Positions 8,250 through 17,074 are shown, counted from the first letter of the stretch. The stretch: 64,000 bases of DNA from Azospirillum endophyticum (GCF_016595245.1 NZ_JAENHM010000021.1:19305-83304), one strand, 5' to 3'. Notes: a model not told the origin generated them from the letters alone. Program-made: numbers and translations.

Positions 8250-9161
8250 ATGACAAGCCCCGACAGCATGACCGTCTTCGACCGCGCGCTGGTCCGCCGC
8301 CGCCGCGACCGCGCCGTCGCCGAATTCACCGACCATTCCTTCCTGTTCGAGGAGATCGCCGACCGCTTGGCCGACCGGCTGGAGGACGTGATCCGTCCCT
8401 TCCCGCTGGCGCTGGACGTCGGCTGCCACGACGGGGCGATGGGCCGCATCCTGAAGGGTCGCAAGGGGATCGAGCGGCTGGTCGCCTGCGACCTGTCGCC
8501 GGACTTCGCCCGTGCCGCCGGCGGCACGGGCAACCGGGCGGTCGCCGCCGCGATCGCCGCCGACGAGGAGTTCCTGCCCTTCGCCCCCGGCAGCTTCGAT
8601 CTGGCGGTCAGCAATCTCAGCCTGCACTGGGTCAACGACCTGCCGGGCGCCCTGGTCCAGATCCGGCAGGCGCTGAAGCCGGACGGTTTCTTCTGCGCCT
8701 CCATGCTGGGCGGCCAGACCCTGGCCGAGCTGCGCCGTTGCCTCTACGAGGCGGAGATGGAGGTTTCGGGCGGCGTCTCTCCCCGCGTGTCGCCCTTTGC
8801 CGAGATCAAGGATGCCGGCGGGTTGCTGCAACGTGCCGGCTTCGCCCTGCCGGTGGTCGACAGCGACGTCATCACCGTCACCTATTCCGACGCCTTCGCC
8901 CTGATGCGCGAGCTGCGCGGCATGGGCGAGACCAACGCCGTGCTGGCGCGGCGCAAGGTTCCGGCCTCCCGCGCCCTGCTGTTCGATGCCGCCCGGCGCT
9001 ATGCCGAGCTCTATGCCGAGCCGGACGGGCGCATCCCGGTGACCTTCGAGGTGCTCTATCTCGCCGGCTGGTCGCCGCATGAAAGCCAGCAGCAGCCGTC
9101 GAAGCGCGGCAGCGGGCAGATCCCGCTGGGCGATGCGCTGAAGGGTGGCGGCCTGCAGTGA
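8250..9161 (+). CDS. class I SAM-dependent methyltransferase fold protein (BioC/NDUFAF5-like)
   Basis: A 303-residue protein with SAM-binding motif I LALDVGCHDGAMG, the acidic loop CDLSPDF and the post-motif SNLSLHWVNDLPGAL, which is typical of BioC-like proteins and of the mitochondrial complex I assembly factor NDUFAF5. The NDUFAF5 relatives in alphaproteobacteria share the length and the FDRALVRRRRDRA opening seen here. The reaction cannot be decided from sequence: methylation or the hydroxylation reported for NDUFAF5. It is divergent from fliQ across 125 nt, which must hold both promoters. Confidence 0.85.
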   Translation: MTSPDSMTVFDRALVRRRRDRAVAEFTDHSFLFEEIADRLADRLEDVIRPFPLALDVGCHDGAMGRILKGRKGIERLVACDLSPDFARAAGGTGNRAVAAAIAADEEFLPFAPGSFDLAVSNLSLHWVNDLPGALVQIRQALKPDGFFCASMLGGQTLAELRRCLYEAEMEVSGGVSPRVSPFAEIKDAGGLLQRAGFALPVVDSDVITVTYSDAFALMRELRGMGETNAVLARRKVPASRALLFDAARRYAELYAEPDGRIPVTFEVLYLAGWSPHESQQQPSKRGSGQIPLGDALKGGGLQ

Positions 9162-9181
9162 GAAGATGGTGACCGGCTGGT

Positions 9182-9952
9182 TTACGCAACCAGCTTCCAC
9201 GCCATCCAGCCCAGCACCCCGGCGTTCACCAGCATGACCGCCGGGGCGATGCGGGCGACGGCGGTCCGCCAGGTGCGGCCGGCGATATGGCCGGCCAGCC
9301 CGACCGCCAGCAGGCTCGGCACCGTGCCGAGCGCGAAGGCGGCCATGCCGAGCGCGCCGGTCAGCGCGCTGCCGCTCGCCGCCGCCACCGCGACGGCGCC
9401 ATAGAGCATCCCGCAGGGAATGAAGCCCAGCGCCACCCCCAGCCCATAACCGCGCCAGCCGGTCGGGTTGCCGAACAGCGGCCGGGCGAGGCCGGACACC
9501 CGCTCCGCCCACCGGCGCTGCAGCGGATTGCCGCCCGGCGACGGCATTTTCGGCAACCAGGACAGGACGCCGCGCGCGGAATAGCCGAGGAAGAACAGCG
9601 CCGCCAGCGCCAGCAGCGCCACCGACAGCCAGCGCAGCCCCGGCAGCGCCCCGACATGCCCGGCGACCGAGGCCGACAGCGCGCCGACCAGCGCGTAGGT
9701 CGTCGCCCGCCCGGCATGATAGGGCAGCACCGCCGCTCCGGTCAGGCGCCGGAACTCCGACATCGCCGACAGCGGCACCCGCTCCAGCCGCGCCGACACC
9801 TGGGCCAGCACGAAGGGGCCGCACATGCCGGCGCAATGGGTGGTGCCTCCCACCAGCCCGGCGGTCAGCAGGGCCAGCAACAGCCCGCCGTCGCGGTCGA
9901 CGACCACGGCGCACTGGTTCAGTCCGGCATCCAGCAGCGACAGCGCGTCCAA
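9182..9952 (-). CDS. UreH_2/TauE-SafE-type membrane protein, likely metal or cytochrome maturation
   Basis: A 256-residue integral membrane protein with about six helices. The motif GGTTHCAGMCGP at the end of the first helix is diagnostic of the UreH_2 (sulfite exporter TauE/SafE-like) family, related to the DsbD/CcdA membrane fold and often linked to copper or cytochrome oxidase maturation. A second GFIPCGMLYGA segment is the matching half-repeat. Translation probably starts at the TTG at 9952, because GGAGAGG sits 7 nt upstream and no ATG fits. Its substrate is unknown. Confidence 0.8.
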   Translation of the reverse strand: MDALSLLDAGLNQCAVVVDRDGGLLLALLTAGLVGGTTHCAGMCGPFVLAQVSARLERVPLSAMSEFRRLTGAAVLPYHAGRATTYALVGALSASVAGHVGALPGLRWLSVALLALAALFFLGYSARGVLSWLPKMPSPGGNPLQRRWAERVSGLARPLFGNPTGWRGYGLGVALGFIPCGMLYGAVAVAAASGSALTGALGMAAFALGTVPSLLAVGLAGHIAGRTWRTAVARIAPAVMLVNAGVLGWMAWKLVA

Positions 9953-10110
9953 GGGATAGCCTCTCCGTTTCGGGACCTGTCGGCGATCTTAGGGGGAGGG
10001 GACGGACGGTCCAATGACGTGGGTCAATGGAAGGAGCGGCCCTCCGGGGATGTGGGGGGAAGCGACCGGGGGATGTCCGTCGCAGGGCGTGCCGTGCGCG
10101 TTCTCCGGCC

Positions 10111-10129
10111 GCGGTCGCTTAACCCCACG
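10111..10129 (+). repeat. iteron copy downstream of repA
   Basis: GCGGTCGCTTAACCCCACG, an exact 19 nt match to the copy at 11357-11375. It starts 4 nt beyond the repA stop codon. It places one RepA-site candidate on the far side of the gene. Confidence 0.7.
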
Positions 10130-10132
10130 CCC

Positions 10133-11053
10133 TCACGCCAGCAGGCGGGCGATGGGCGGGCGGCTGGGGTAGAGGACGACGCCGTCGTCGGCCGGCTCGA
10201 CCTTGGCATCCGGATAGGCGGCCAGGGCATATTGCAGAGCCTGGACGAAGCGCGGCTTGAAATGCTTCATCTGGTCGTAGCCGGCGCCGAACTGGGCATA
10301 GAGCGACGGCCAGGAGATCGGCTGCGGCCGGCTCAGCGAATGCAGCCGGTAGGCCAGCCAGACATAGAGGTCGAGGCTGAGCGAGCGGTCCTTCAGCTGC
10401 CGCACCGCCTCTTCCAGCAGCGGGACCGGGTGGTCGCGCAGCGCCTGGAAGAAGGTTTCGTCCAGCTGGACCACGTCGTTCCACAGCGTGCCCTGGCGGT
10501 CGTCGCCGAGGTCGTCGTGGAAGATCAGGCCGCGCTTGACGATGCCGCCCTTCTCGAAGACATCGGCATCCTCGCCGTCCCAGAAGAATTTCAGCGAGCA
10601 GGCGGAAATGCGCAGAGACTGTTCGCGGAAGCCGCGGAAGGTCTCGCCGCCGACGCTGATGCCCATGCGGGTCAGCCAGTCGCGCATCGAGCGGCCGAGT
10701 TCGACCTCGCGGCGGCCGGTGCGCACGGCCTGGGTCTGCAGATAGATCAGGATCATCCGCGCCCGCGCGCCGTAGGGGACGCCGAACAGCTTCATCTTGC
10801 CGTTCACCTTCAGCCGGCCCGGTTCGACCAGCAGCGTCACCTGATGGCCGCGCTTTTCCCAAGGGACGTCGTCGGCCAGCTTCTTGTGCGGCAGGCTGGT
10901 CAGGCAGAATCCACTGTAGGTGATGCCGAGATGCTGGTTCTCGTCCGCCAGGATATCGGCGGCGATGTCGACCAGCGTCCGCTCCTCGGGCCGGACCAGG
11001 GCGCGCGCCTTGTCCCGCCCATGTTCGATCACCAGCCTGTGTATGTCGCCCAT
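10133..11053 (-). CDS. repA: plasmid-type replication initiator RepA (RepA/RPA family)
   Basis: A 306-residue protein matching the plasmid-encoded RepA family of alphaproteobacteria. Diagnostic stretches are YSGFCLTSLPHKKL, VPYGARARMILIYLQT, VELGRSMRDWL and LYVWLAYRLHSL. Such proteins bind iterons and start replication of low-copy plasmids and chromids. The ATG at 11053 is chosen because GAGG lies 6 nt upstream; an ATG at 11080 would add nine residues. At least seven iteron-like copies flank the gene, six upstream (11110-11375) and one just past its stop. No parA/parB partition genes are in the window, and the neighbours are core genes, which is unusual for this family. Confidence 0.88.
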   Translation of the reverse strand: MGDIHRLVIEHGRDKARALVRPEERTLVDIAADILADENQHLGITYSGFCLTSLPHKKLADDVPWEKRGHQVTLLVEPGRLKVNGKMKLFGVPYGARARMILIYLQTQAVRTGRREVELGRSMRDWLTRMGISVGGETFRGFREQSLRISACSLKFFWDGEDADVFEKGGIVKRGLIFHDDLGDDRQGTLWNDVVQLDETFFQALRDHPVPLLEEAVRQLKDRSLSLDLYVWLAYRLHSLSRPQPISWPSLYAQFGAGYDQMKHFKPRFVQALQYALAAYPDAKVEPADDGVVLYPSRPPIARLLA

Positions 11054-11099
11054 GGCAGCCTCACCCGGATGTTGTGGCATCCTGGTGAGCGGTGGGCGG

Positions 11100-11380
11100 C
11101 GGAGTCAATGTGGGGTTAGGCGACCGTGCTAATCGACGGTTAGTTGTTAGGCTTATTAGTTGAGTCGCCGCTTGTCCCCATGGGGAAAGCCCGAGTCGTG
11201 CCGCTTGTCCCCACGAATCCGCCGCTTTGCCCCACGGGGAACGGGGTGGAAAACCGCCTGCGGTCGCTTTTCCCCACGGATGGCCGAGGACGACTCGCGG
11301 TGGTTGCGGAGGGACTCGGGGGAAAGCAGGCGAGGACATCGGAGGAAGAGGGCTGGGCGGTCGCTTAACCCCACGGGTGG
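11100..11380. other. candidate iteron-type replication origin
   Basis: Five direct copies of a site with consensus G(C/T)CGCTTnnCCCCA(C/T)G lie at 11167-11182, 11199-11215, 11221-11236, 11260-11278 and 11357-11375. One inverted copy is at 11110-11126 (16 of 17 bases match the best direct copies). The CCCCA cores of the first four direct copies are 33, 21 and 42 bp apart, close to whole helical turns. An AT-rich island (11127-11163, about 39% G+C) lies between the inverted and first direct copies and could be the unwinding element. No DnaA box matching TTATCCACA was seen. Position upstream of repA, consensus and spacing are as expected for an oriV; function is inferred. Confidence 0.7.
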
Positions 11381-11420
11381 GGCGAGACGCGCTCCCCACC
11401 CGGCCATCCTTCCGACCTCG

Positions 11421-12260
11421 TCAATGGCTCATCAGCACCGGAACCGTCATGTGCCGCAGCATGAAGCGTGTCATGCCGCCAAGAACCAGCTCGCGGAAGC
11501 GCGAGCGGCCGTAAGCCCCCATCACCACAAGGTCGCAGCTCTCGTCGGCGGCCATGTTCAGCAGGGTATCGCCGGGTTCCACGACATCGGTGGCGACATG
11601 GGTGGCTTCGACGCGGCAGCCGTGCCGGGACAGGTGGCGGGCGATGTCGGCGCAAGGTTCGTCGCCCAGGCCGTTCGGGCCGGGTTTCGGGTTGGCGGCC
11701 ATCACGACGACGCGCTTGGCGGTGGTCAGCAACGGCAGGGCGTCGCCGACGGCGCGCGCCGCCTCGCGGCTGCCGTTCCAGCCGACCAGAACCCGCTCGC
11801 CGATGGTGGGGAAGCGGCCGGCATAGGGGACAACTAGAAGCGGCCGGCCGCATTCGAACAGAAGGTCGCCCGGCTGGGCCACGAGTTGCTCGCGGTCGCG
11901 GTCCGGATCGGGCTGGCCCACCACGATCAGGTCGGCATAGCGGCCGCGCACGGCGGCGGTGATGGTCGGATCGCCTTCCTGCACCAGCCATTCGGACCGG
12001 TCGGTCAGGCCATGGCGGCGCATGGCGTCGTCGAAAGCCATTGCCAGACGGTCCGTCTGGTCCTTTCGGGACTGCCGACGGCTTTCGCGCAAGTCCTGCG
12101 GGATTTCAGCTTCGATGTAGCCGGGCAACACCATGTCGGTGAAGGCATAGAGTACGGTCAGGTGCGCATCGCATCGGGCTGCGAGCCGTGCCGCAAGGTC
12201 GAGACGCGCCACGGACGCGGGCGTATCGTCGACAACGACCAAGAAGTCCTTGAGAGCCAT
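11421..12260 (-). CDS. universal stress protein, tandem UspA domains
   Basis: A 279-residue protein made of two UspA folds (about residues 1-145 and 146-279). The second ends with GAYGRSRFRELVLGGMTRFML, close to the G-x2-G-x9-G(S/T) ATP-binding signature though the final position is Gly-Met-Thr. The first domain lacks a clear signature. Such tandem proteins are cytoplasmic stress and survival factors. The ATG at 12260 has GGAAGG 9 nt upstream and yields MALKDFLVVVDD; a TTG six codons earlier is less likely. A 519 nt low-GC gap lies upstream. Confidence 0.9.
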   Translation of the reverse strand: MALKDFLVVVDDTPASVARLDLAARLAARCDAHLTVLYAFTDMVLPGYIEAEIPQDLRESRRQSRKDQTDRLAMAFDDAMRRHGLTDRSEWLVQEGDPTITAAVRGRYADLIVVGQPDPDRDREQLVAQPGDLLFECGRPLLVVPYAGRFPTIGERVLVGWNGSREAARAVGDALPLLTTAKRVVVMAANPKPGPNGLGDEPCADIARHLSRHGCRVEATHVATDVVEPGDTLLNMAADESCDLVVMGAYGRSRFRELVLGGMTRFMLRHMTVPVLMSH

Positions 12261-12779
12261 GGCGTAATTCCTTCCCAAATTGTGAGCGCCCGGATTGTGA
12301 TCGTTGCCTTCCCGGCGGGAGACGGCCAGAGCGGCATCCGCCCGAACGACCGCTCGGCAGCTTTGGCCCCACTTGGATTGGCAGTATAAATCCGCTTACG
12401 CCCGCCGAAGCCTTTCCATTGCAAGGCACAGCCATGCCGCCTCCGCGTTCCTGCACTGCACAAAATCTACCACAAGTCGGATTTCCGTCCAAAAGCGCAA
12501 TCAAAGGCGGCAATCTACGCCCCAGGGAAAGAAGAGAAGTCTTATGTTCCCCGAATACGGAACGAAAAAATCGGGATTGTGTGTGTTACCGTAACGCAAC
12601 CCGCACTTGAATGAATACTATGATATGCCCATGCCTATACCCATGTGTCTCCGTTGCATCGCCTGTAGAAATGTCCAAGCTCTGCTGCACTTGGGCAGCT
12701 TTGGTTTTGACGGGCGGGTGACACTTCGCGTAAGTGTTGGGTATCGATTTCCTGTTGGGTACCTCGCTCTTACCTCGCC
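12261..12779. other. long low-GC intergenic region
   Basis: No gene is supported. The stretch is clearly poorer in G+C than its surroundings, so it probably holds promoters for the leftward stress protein and the rightward GGDEF-EAL gene. Small inverted repeats occur: GTTAC-C-GTAAC at 12585-12595, GTTCC/GGAAC at 12546-12562, and ACACTT/AAGTGT at 12721-12737, the last only 43 nt before the GGDEF-EAL start. The short open frames found here have poor codon use. Confidence 0.55.
12721..12737. promoter_or_regulatory. inverted repeat upstream of GGDEF-EAL gene
   Basis: ACACTT and AAGTGT arms separated by CGCGT, 43 nt before the start codon at 12780. Size and position suit an operator or leader hairpin; no regulator can be named. 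Confidence 0.35.
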
Positions 12780-14525
12780 ATGAGTCCTGATCCCCGAATC
12801 TCCGCGCTGGCCGACGCTTTATCGGGTGCCGCTTCCGGCGCGCCTGGGCTTGACGCCCTGCGTCAGATTCTCGACACCATGACGGTGAAGGTGGCGTTGA
12901 TGGACCCGCAGCGCCGGCACATCTACGCCAACCGCTCCTATCTGGAGATGATGGCGACGACGCTGGACAAGGCGGTCGGCAGCACCGTCGGCGACCTTCT
13001 GGGCCCGGATCTTCTGCGCAACACCCTGACGGCTGCCGAACGCGCGCTGGCGGGCGAGACGGTGCAGACGGAAGGCTGGATCACCCAGGCCGACGGCCAG
13101 CAGCGTTACGTAACGCGGCTGCATGCGCCGCACCGGGCGGAAGACGGTGCCGTCACCGGTTATTTCGTCATCCTGCAGGACATGACCGAACGTCGGCAGG
13201 TCCAGGACGACCTGTTCCGCCTCGCCTACTACGACCCGGTGACCGGCCTCGCCAACCGTCTGATGCTGCTGAAGCACATGGCGGACTACCGCAACATGGG
13301 CGAGCCCTTCACGCTCGTCATCCTGGACATCGACCGTTTCGCCGAAATCCGCAGCAGCATGGGGCAGGGCTTCGCCAACGAGCTGCTGGACGGCTTGGCG
13401 CAGCGGATGGCGGCGCAGGCCGCCGCCTTCGACCTGATCGCGCGCGTCAGCGACCATGCCTTCGCCATGCTGGCCGGCGGCGCCTGCGACCGGCCGGCAC
13501 TGGAAGGCGCCATCGACGATCTTGCGGCGGTGGTGCGCTCCGCCCGCTCCAGTTCCGGCGGCACGGTGTTCCTGTCCGCCAGCGTCGGCGTCGCCGTCGC
13601 GATGCCGAGCCACGAGCGCCCGGACGACGTGCTGCGGGATGCCGAGATCGCCACCGCCCGCGCCCGCGAGCAGGGCGGCGGGCGGCAGGCTTGGTTCGAT
13701 CCGGCGATGCATTCCCATGTGGTCGAGCAGGTGCGGCTGGAGCACGACCTGCGCAGTGCGCTGGCCAGCGGCATCGACCTGTGGGTGGCCTACCAGCCGA
13801 TCGTCGAGATGGTGACCGGCGGGCTGGCGGGGTTCGAGGCGCTGATGCGCTGGACCCACCCCGAACGCGGCAACATTCCGCCCGGCATCTTCATCCCCAT
13901 CGCCGAGAGCACCGGCTTGGTGGTGTCGCTCGGCACCTGGGTGCTGCGGCAGGCCTGCCTGCAGATCGCCGAATGGCAGGACCGGCGCGAACCGGGCTCC
14001 GCCCCGCTGTTCATGAGCGTCAACCTGTCCACCCACCAGCTGTCCGATCCCAACTTCGTCCAGGTGGTGCGCGAGGTCCTGCGCGAAACCGGGGTGGAAC
14101 CGTCCTGGATCAAGCTGGAGCTGACGGAAAGCGCCGTCATGGACAAGGCGGAACAGTCGATCCGCCTGCTGCGCGACCTGCGGGCCCTGGGCATCAAGCT
14201 ATCGATCGACGATTTCGGCACCGGCTACTCGTCGCTGTCCTACCTGCACAAGCTGCCGATCGACAGCCTGAAGGTCGACCGCTCCTTCGTCTCCGCCATG
14301 CACCAGTCGGAGGAAAACCGCGCCATCGTCCGCATCATCATGGATCTGGCGCGCCTGCTCGGCTTCGACGTGATCGCCGAGGGGATCGAGACCAGTTCCG
14401 ACGCCAACCTGCTGCGCGCCCTGGCCTGCGACTATGGCCAGGGCTACCACTTCGCCCGCCCGCTGCCGCCGAAGGAGGCGGGCAAGCTGGTCGGCGGAGA
14501 GCTGCCGTGGCAGATGCCGCGGTGA
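12780..14525 (+). CDS. PAS-GGDEF-EAL protein, probable cyclic-di-GMP phosphodiesterase
   Basis: A 581-residue soluble protein. Order: PAS (about residues 25-145), GGDEF domain (about 150-305), EAL domain (about 320-575). The cyclase signature reads RVSDHAF instead of RxGGDEF, so cyclase activity is not expected. The EAL domain keeps FEALMRW, the Asn in VNLSTHQ, the Glu in ELTES, IDDFGTGYSSL and KVDRSF, so hydrolysis of cyclic-di-GMP is likely. No membrane segment is seen. The ATG at 12780 has no strong ribosome-binding site. An inverted repeat just upstream (12721-12737) may be regulatory. Confidence 0.9.
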   Translation: MSPDPRISALADALSGAASGAPGLDALRQILDTMTVKVALMDPQRRHIYANRSYLEMMATTLDKAVGSTVGDLLGPDLLRNTLTAAERALAGETVQTEGWITQADGQQRYVTRLHAPHRAEDGAVTGYFVILQDMTERRQVQDDLFRLAYYDPVTGLANRLMLLKHMADYRNMGEPFTLVILDIDRFAEIRSSMGQGFANELLDGLAQRMAAQAAAFDLIARVSDHAFAMLAGGACDRPALEGAIDDLAAVVRSARSSSGGTVFLSASVGVAVAMPSHERPDDVLRDAEIATARAREQGGGRQAWFDPAMHSHVVEQVRLEHDLRSALASGIDLWVAYQPIVEMVTGGLAGFEALMRWTHPERGNIPPGIFIPIAESTGLVVSLGTWVLRQACLQIAEWQDRREPGSAPLFMSVNLSTHQLSDPNFVQVVREVLRETGVEPSWIKLELTESAVMDKAEQSIRLLRDLRALGIKLSIDDFGTGYSSLSYLHKLPIDSLKVDRSFVSAMHQSEENRAIVRIIMDLARLLGFDVIAEGIETSSDANLLRALACDYGQGYHFARPLPPKEAGKLVGGELPWQMPR

Positions 14526-14593
14526 GAGGTCCGGTTTAAGCTCCCGCCGCGTGGCCTCTGCCTAAGCTTGCCGCCCCGGAAACGCCCCCGAAC

Positions 14594-15064
14594 TCACTTC
14601 CCCCGAACGAATTTCGGCGTTCCCGCGGCTCCGGGCAGCAGGCGGATGGCGTAAGGGCTGGTGCGCATCTGCGCCACCGCCTGGGCCGGGCCGGGCACCC
14701 TCTCGTGATAGCCGACGACCAGGTCGGTGCCCGTCTGCTGCACGCTGTCGATGGCGACGCCGTAGCCCGCCGTGTCGCGCGGACCCAGGAACACCGCCAC
14801 CGCCATCCGCCCACCGGGCAGCGAAGCCGGAGCAGGTTCGCCGACCCTGGCCCACAGAGCCGTCCATTCGCCGGTATCGCGGGCGACGACATAGGCACGT
14901 TCGGCGGCGCTGCTGTGGTCGCCCTGCCAGACGGTGCCGGCCTCCGCCTGGGCCGGCAACAGATTGCCTTCGGCGCGATCGTTGCCCCCCTGGCAGCCAG
15001 CCAGCAACAGACCAGGGAGCAGCAGCAAGGCCGGGAGCGGGCGGGGACGGAACGGCATCTTCAT
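14594..15064 (-). CDS. PrcB-domain lipoprotein
   Basis: A 156-residue secreted lipoprotein: basic N-terminus, Leu-rich helix and lipobox LLAGC with the acylated Cys at residue 24. The remainder resembles the PrcB C-terminal domain (about residues 55-150; AYVVARDTGEWTALW, MAVAVFLGPRDTAGYGVAI), a domain associated with protease complexes. Its exact function is unknown. The ATG at 15064 places the signal peptide correctly; the frame runs further upstream without sense. It follows the M20 peptidase gene by 7 nt on the same strand and is probably in one operon with it. Confidence 0.8.
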   Translation of the reverse strand: MKMPFRPRPLPALLLLPGLLLAGCQGGNDRAEGNLLPAQAEAGTVWQGDHSSAAERAYVVARDTGEWTALWARVGEPAPASLPGGRMAVAVFLGPRDTAGYGVAIDSVQQTGTDLVVGYHERVPGPAQAVAQMRTSPYAIRLLPGAAGTPKFVRGK

Positions 15065-15071
15065 GGGACGG

Positions 15072-16253
15072 TCAGGCGCTCCGCGGCAGGATCGTCTCGA
15101 CCAGCGATGCCCAATAGCTGGCACCGGTGGTGAGGATCGCGTCGTTGAAATCATAGTGCGGGTTGTGCAGTCGGCAGGACGGACCGCGGTGGCCGCCATG
15201 ACCGAGCCAGATATAGGCACCCGGCCGTTCCTTCAGCATGTAGCCGAAATCCTCCGCCGCCATGGTCGGATCGGGAGCCCAGACCACGTTCTCCTCGCCG
15301 ACCACCTTGGCGGCGGCGGCGGCGGCGATGCGCGCTTCGGACTCGCTGTTGATCGTGGCCGGGTAGCCGGGGCGGAAGCGCAGCTCGGCCTTGGCGCCCA
15401 GGCCCTCGGCGATGCTGGAGACGAGGCGGCCGAACTGCTCCTGGATGCGGCGGTGGTTCTCTTCGGAGAAGGTGCGCATGGTGCCGAGCATCCGCGCGCT
15501 GTCGGGAATGACGTTGGCCGCGGTCCCGGCCTCCACCACCGTGATCGACACCACGGCGCTCTCGGCCGGGTTGGTGCCGCGGCTGACCAGGCTCTGCGCC
15601 GCGGTGATGATGTGGGCCGACACCAGGACCGGGTCGATGCCGCGGTGGGGCATGGCGGCGTGGGCGCCATGGCCGCTCACATGGATTTCGAACTGGTTGG
15701 CCGCGGCCATCACCGGACCGGGATGCACGGCGATCCGGCCGGCCGGCAGCTCCGGCCAATTGTGCAGGCCATAGACCTGCTCGCAGTCGAACTGCCGGAA
15801 CAGCCCGTCGTCGATCATCCGCTTGGCGCCGCCCAGCCCTTCCTCGGCCGGCTGGAAGATGAAATGGACCATGCCGTCGAAGTTGCGGGTCTCCGCCAGA
15901 TAGCGGGCGGCCCCCAGCAGCATGGTGGTGTGCCCGTCATGGCCGCAGGCGTGCATCTTGCCGGCATGGCGCGAGGCATGGTCGAAGTCGTTGGCTTCCG
16001 GCATCGGCAGCGCATCCATGTCGGCGCGCAGGCCGATGGCGCGGCCGCTGCCGGTGCCGAGCCCCGTCAACGTGCCGACCACGCCGGTCCCGCCCAGGCC
16101 GCGGTGCACCGCGATGCCGAACTCCTCCAGCTTCGCGGCGACGATGCCGGAGGTGCGCTCCTCCTCGAACCCCAGCTCCGGATGGGCATGGATGTCGCGC
16201 CGCCACGCGGTCATGTCGTCCTGGAAGGCGGCGATGCGGTTGTTGATCGGCAT
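15072..16253 (-). CDS. M20D amidohydrolase (HipO/AbgB/IAA-amino acid hydrolase type)
   Basis: A 393-residue zinc-type metallopeptidase of subfamily M20D. Visible motifs are the metal site ACGHDGHT, the catalytic QPAEEG, the dimerisation domain opening FEIHVSGHGAHAAMPH, and the C-terminal PTMAAEDFGYML. The family removes amino acids from N-acyl conjugates such as hippurate, N-acetyl amino acids or indole acetyl conjugates; the substrate cannot be decided here. No signal peptide is present, so it is cytoplasmic. The downstream lipoprotein gene is 7 nt away. Confidence 0.92.
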   Translation of the reverse strand: MPINNRIAAFQDDMTAWRRDIHAHPELGFEEERTSGIVAAKLEEFGIAVHRGLGGTGVVGTLTGLGTGSGRAIGLRADMDALPMPEANDFDHASRHAGKMHACGHDGHTTMLLGAARYLAETRNFDGMVHFIFQPAEEGLGGAKRMIDDGLFRQFDCEQVYGLHNWPELPAGRIAVHPGPVMAAANQFEIHVSGHGAHAAMPHRGIDPVLVSAHIITAAQSLVSRGTNPAESAVVSITVVEAGTAANVIPDSARMLGTMRTFSEENHRRIQEQFGRLVSSIAEGLGAKAELRFRPGYPATINSESEARIAAAAAAKVVGEENVVWAPDPTMAAEDFGYMLKERPGAYIWLGHGGHRGPSCRLHNPHYDFNDAILTTGASYWASLVETILPRSA

Positions 16254-16327
16254 GTCTCTGACGTCTGGTTGGAACGGCCGGATGGCGTTCGGGGGGGCCG
16301 AGGGAGTGGGGAAGGGGCGCAGGGCGT

Positions 16328-16963
16328 TCAGCCGGAAGCGGCCATGTCGGGAATCGCCATTCCGCGTTGGACCGCCGGTCTCGCGGCGACGGCGTCGTGC
16401 CAGCGCTTCAGGTTGGGAAACCGGTCCAGCAGCCCGCCGCCCGCCACCGCCGCGGCGGCGATGAAGGGGAAGCAGGCGATGTCGGCGATGGAGTAGGTGG
16501 CGCCGGCCAGATGCTCAGCCATGCCCAGGCGCTCTTCCAGCGCGGCGTAACAGCGCATCAGTTCGCCCTTGTAGAGGTCGATGGCGTAGGGAATGCGGTC
16601 GGGGGACCGGGCGGCGAAGCGCTGCATGTCGATGGCGGTGGGGCCGAGATCGCTGACGCCCAGCATGAACCAGCTCATCGCTTCGGTCCGCTCGTCCTCG
16701 TCCTCGGGCAGCAGGCGGCCGGTGCGCTCGGCGAAATGCAGCAGGATGGCACCGGAGCCGAACAGGCGCCGCACCCGGCCCCCAGGCAGTTCCTCCACCA
16801 GCGCCGGAATCTTGGTGATCGGGCTGACCGCCAGGAAATCCGGCCGCTTGTTCTCGCCGGCGGCCAGGTCGACGCGGTGGACGGCGTAAGGCAGTCCCAA
16901 CTCCTCCAGCAGGATGGAGGCCTTGCGTCCGTTGGGCGTGGGGAAGCTGTAGAGCGTGAGCAT
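16328..16963 (-). CDS. glutathione S-transferase family protein (Ure2p/YghU/YfcG-like)
   Basis: A 211-residue protein with a thioredoxin-like N-terminal domain opening MLTLYSFPTPNGRKASILLE and an all-helical C-terminal domain with YSIADIACFPF. The Asn in the TPNG motif and the SPITKIPALVEE loop are typical of the Nu-class/Ure2p-like bacterial enzymes, which act on disulfides or peroxides with glutathione. The frame continues upstream to 17065, but the ATG at 16963 gives the family start. It precedes the M20 peptidase gene by 74 nt on the same strand. Confidence 0.9.
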   Translation of the reverse strand: MLTLYSFPTPNGRKASILLEELGLPYAVHRVDLAAGENKRPDFLAVSPITKIPALVEELPGGRVRRLFGSGAILLHFAERTGRLLPEDEDERTEAMSWFMLGVSDLGPTAIDMQRFAARSPDRIPYAIDLYKGELMRCYAALEERLGMAEHLAGATYSIADIACFPFIAAAAVAGGGLLDRFPNLKRWHDAVAARPAVQRGMAIPDMAASG

Positions 16964-17074
16964 GCTGAGACGGTCCCTGCGCTCCGTCCGAGGCCAAGTC
17001 TCCCGGGAGCGATGGCGCCAGTCTGGCCGATTTGCGCGGCGAACGCCAGCGACAGCAGGGGGCAATTCCGGGAC

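Noticed and set aside
9287..11119. 610-codon rightward frame crossing the UreH_2 and repA genes
   Set aside because: Low-complexity mirror frame; both real genes lie on the minus strand with strong family motifs.
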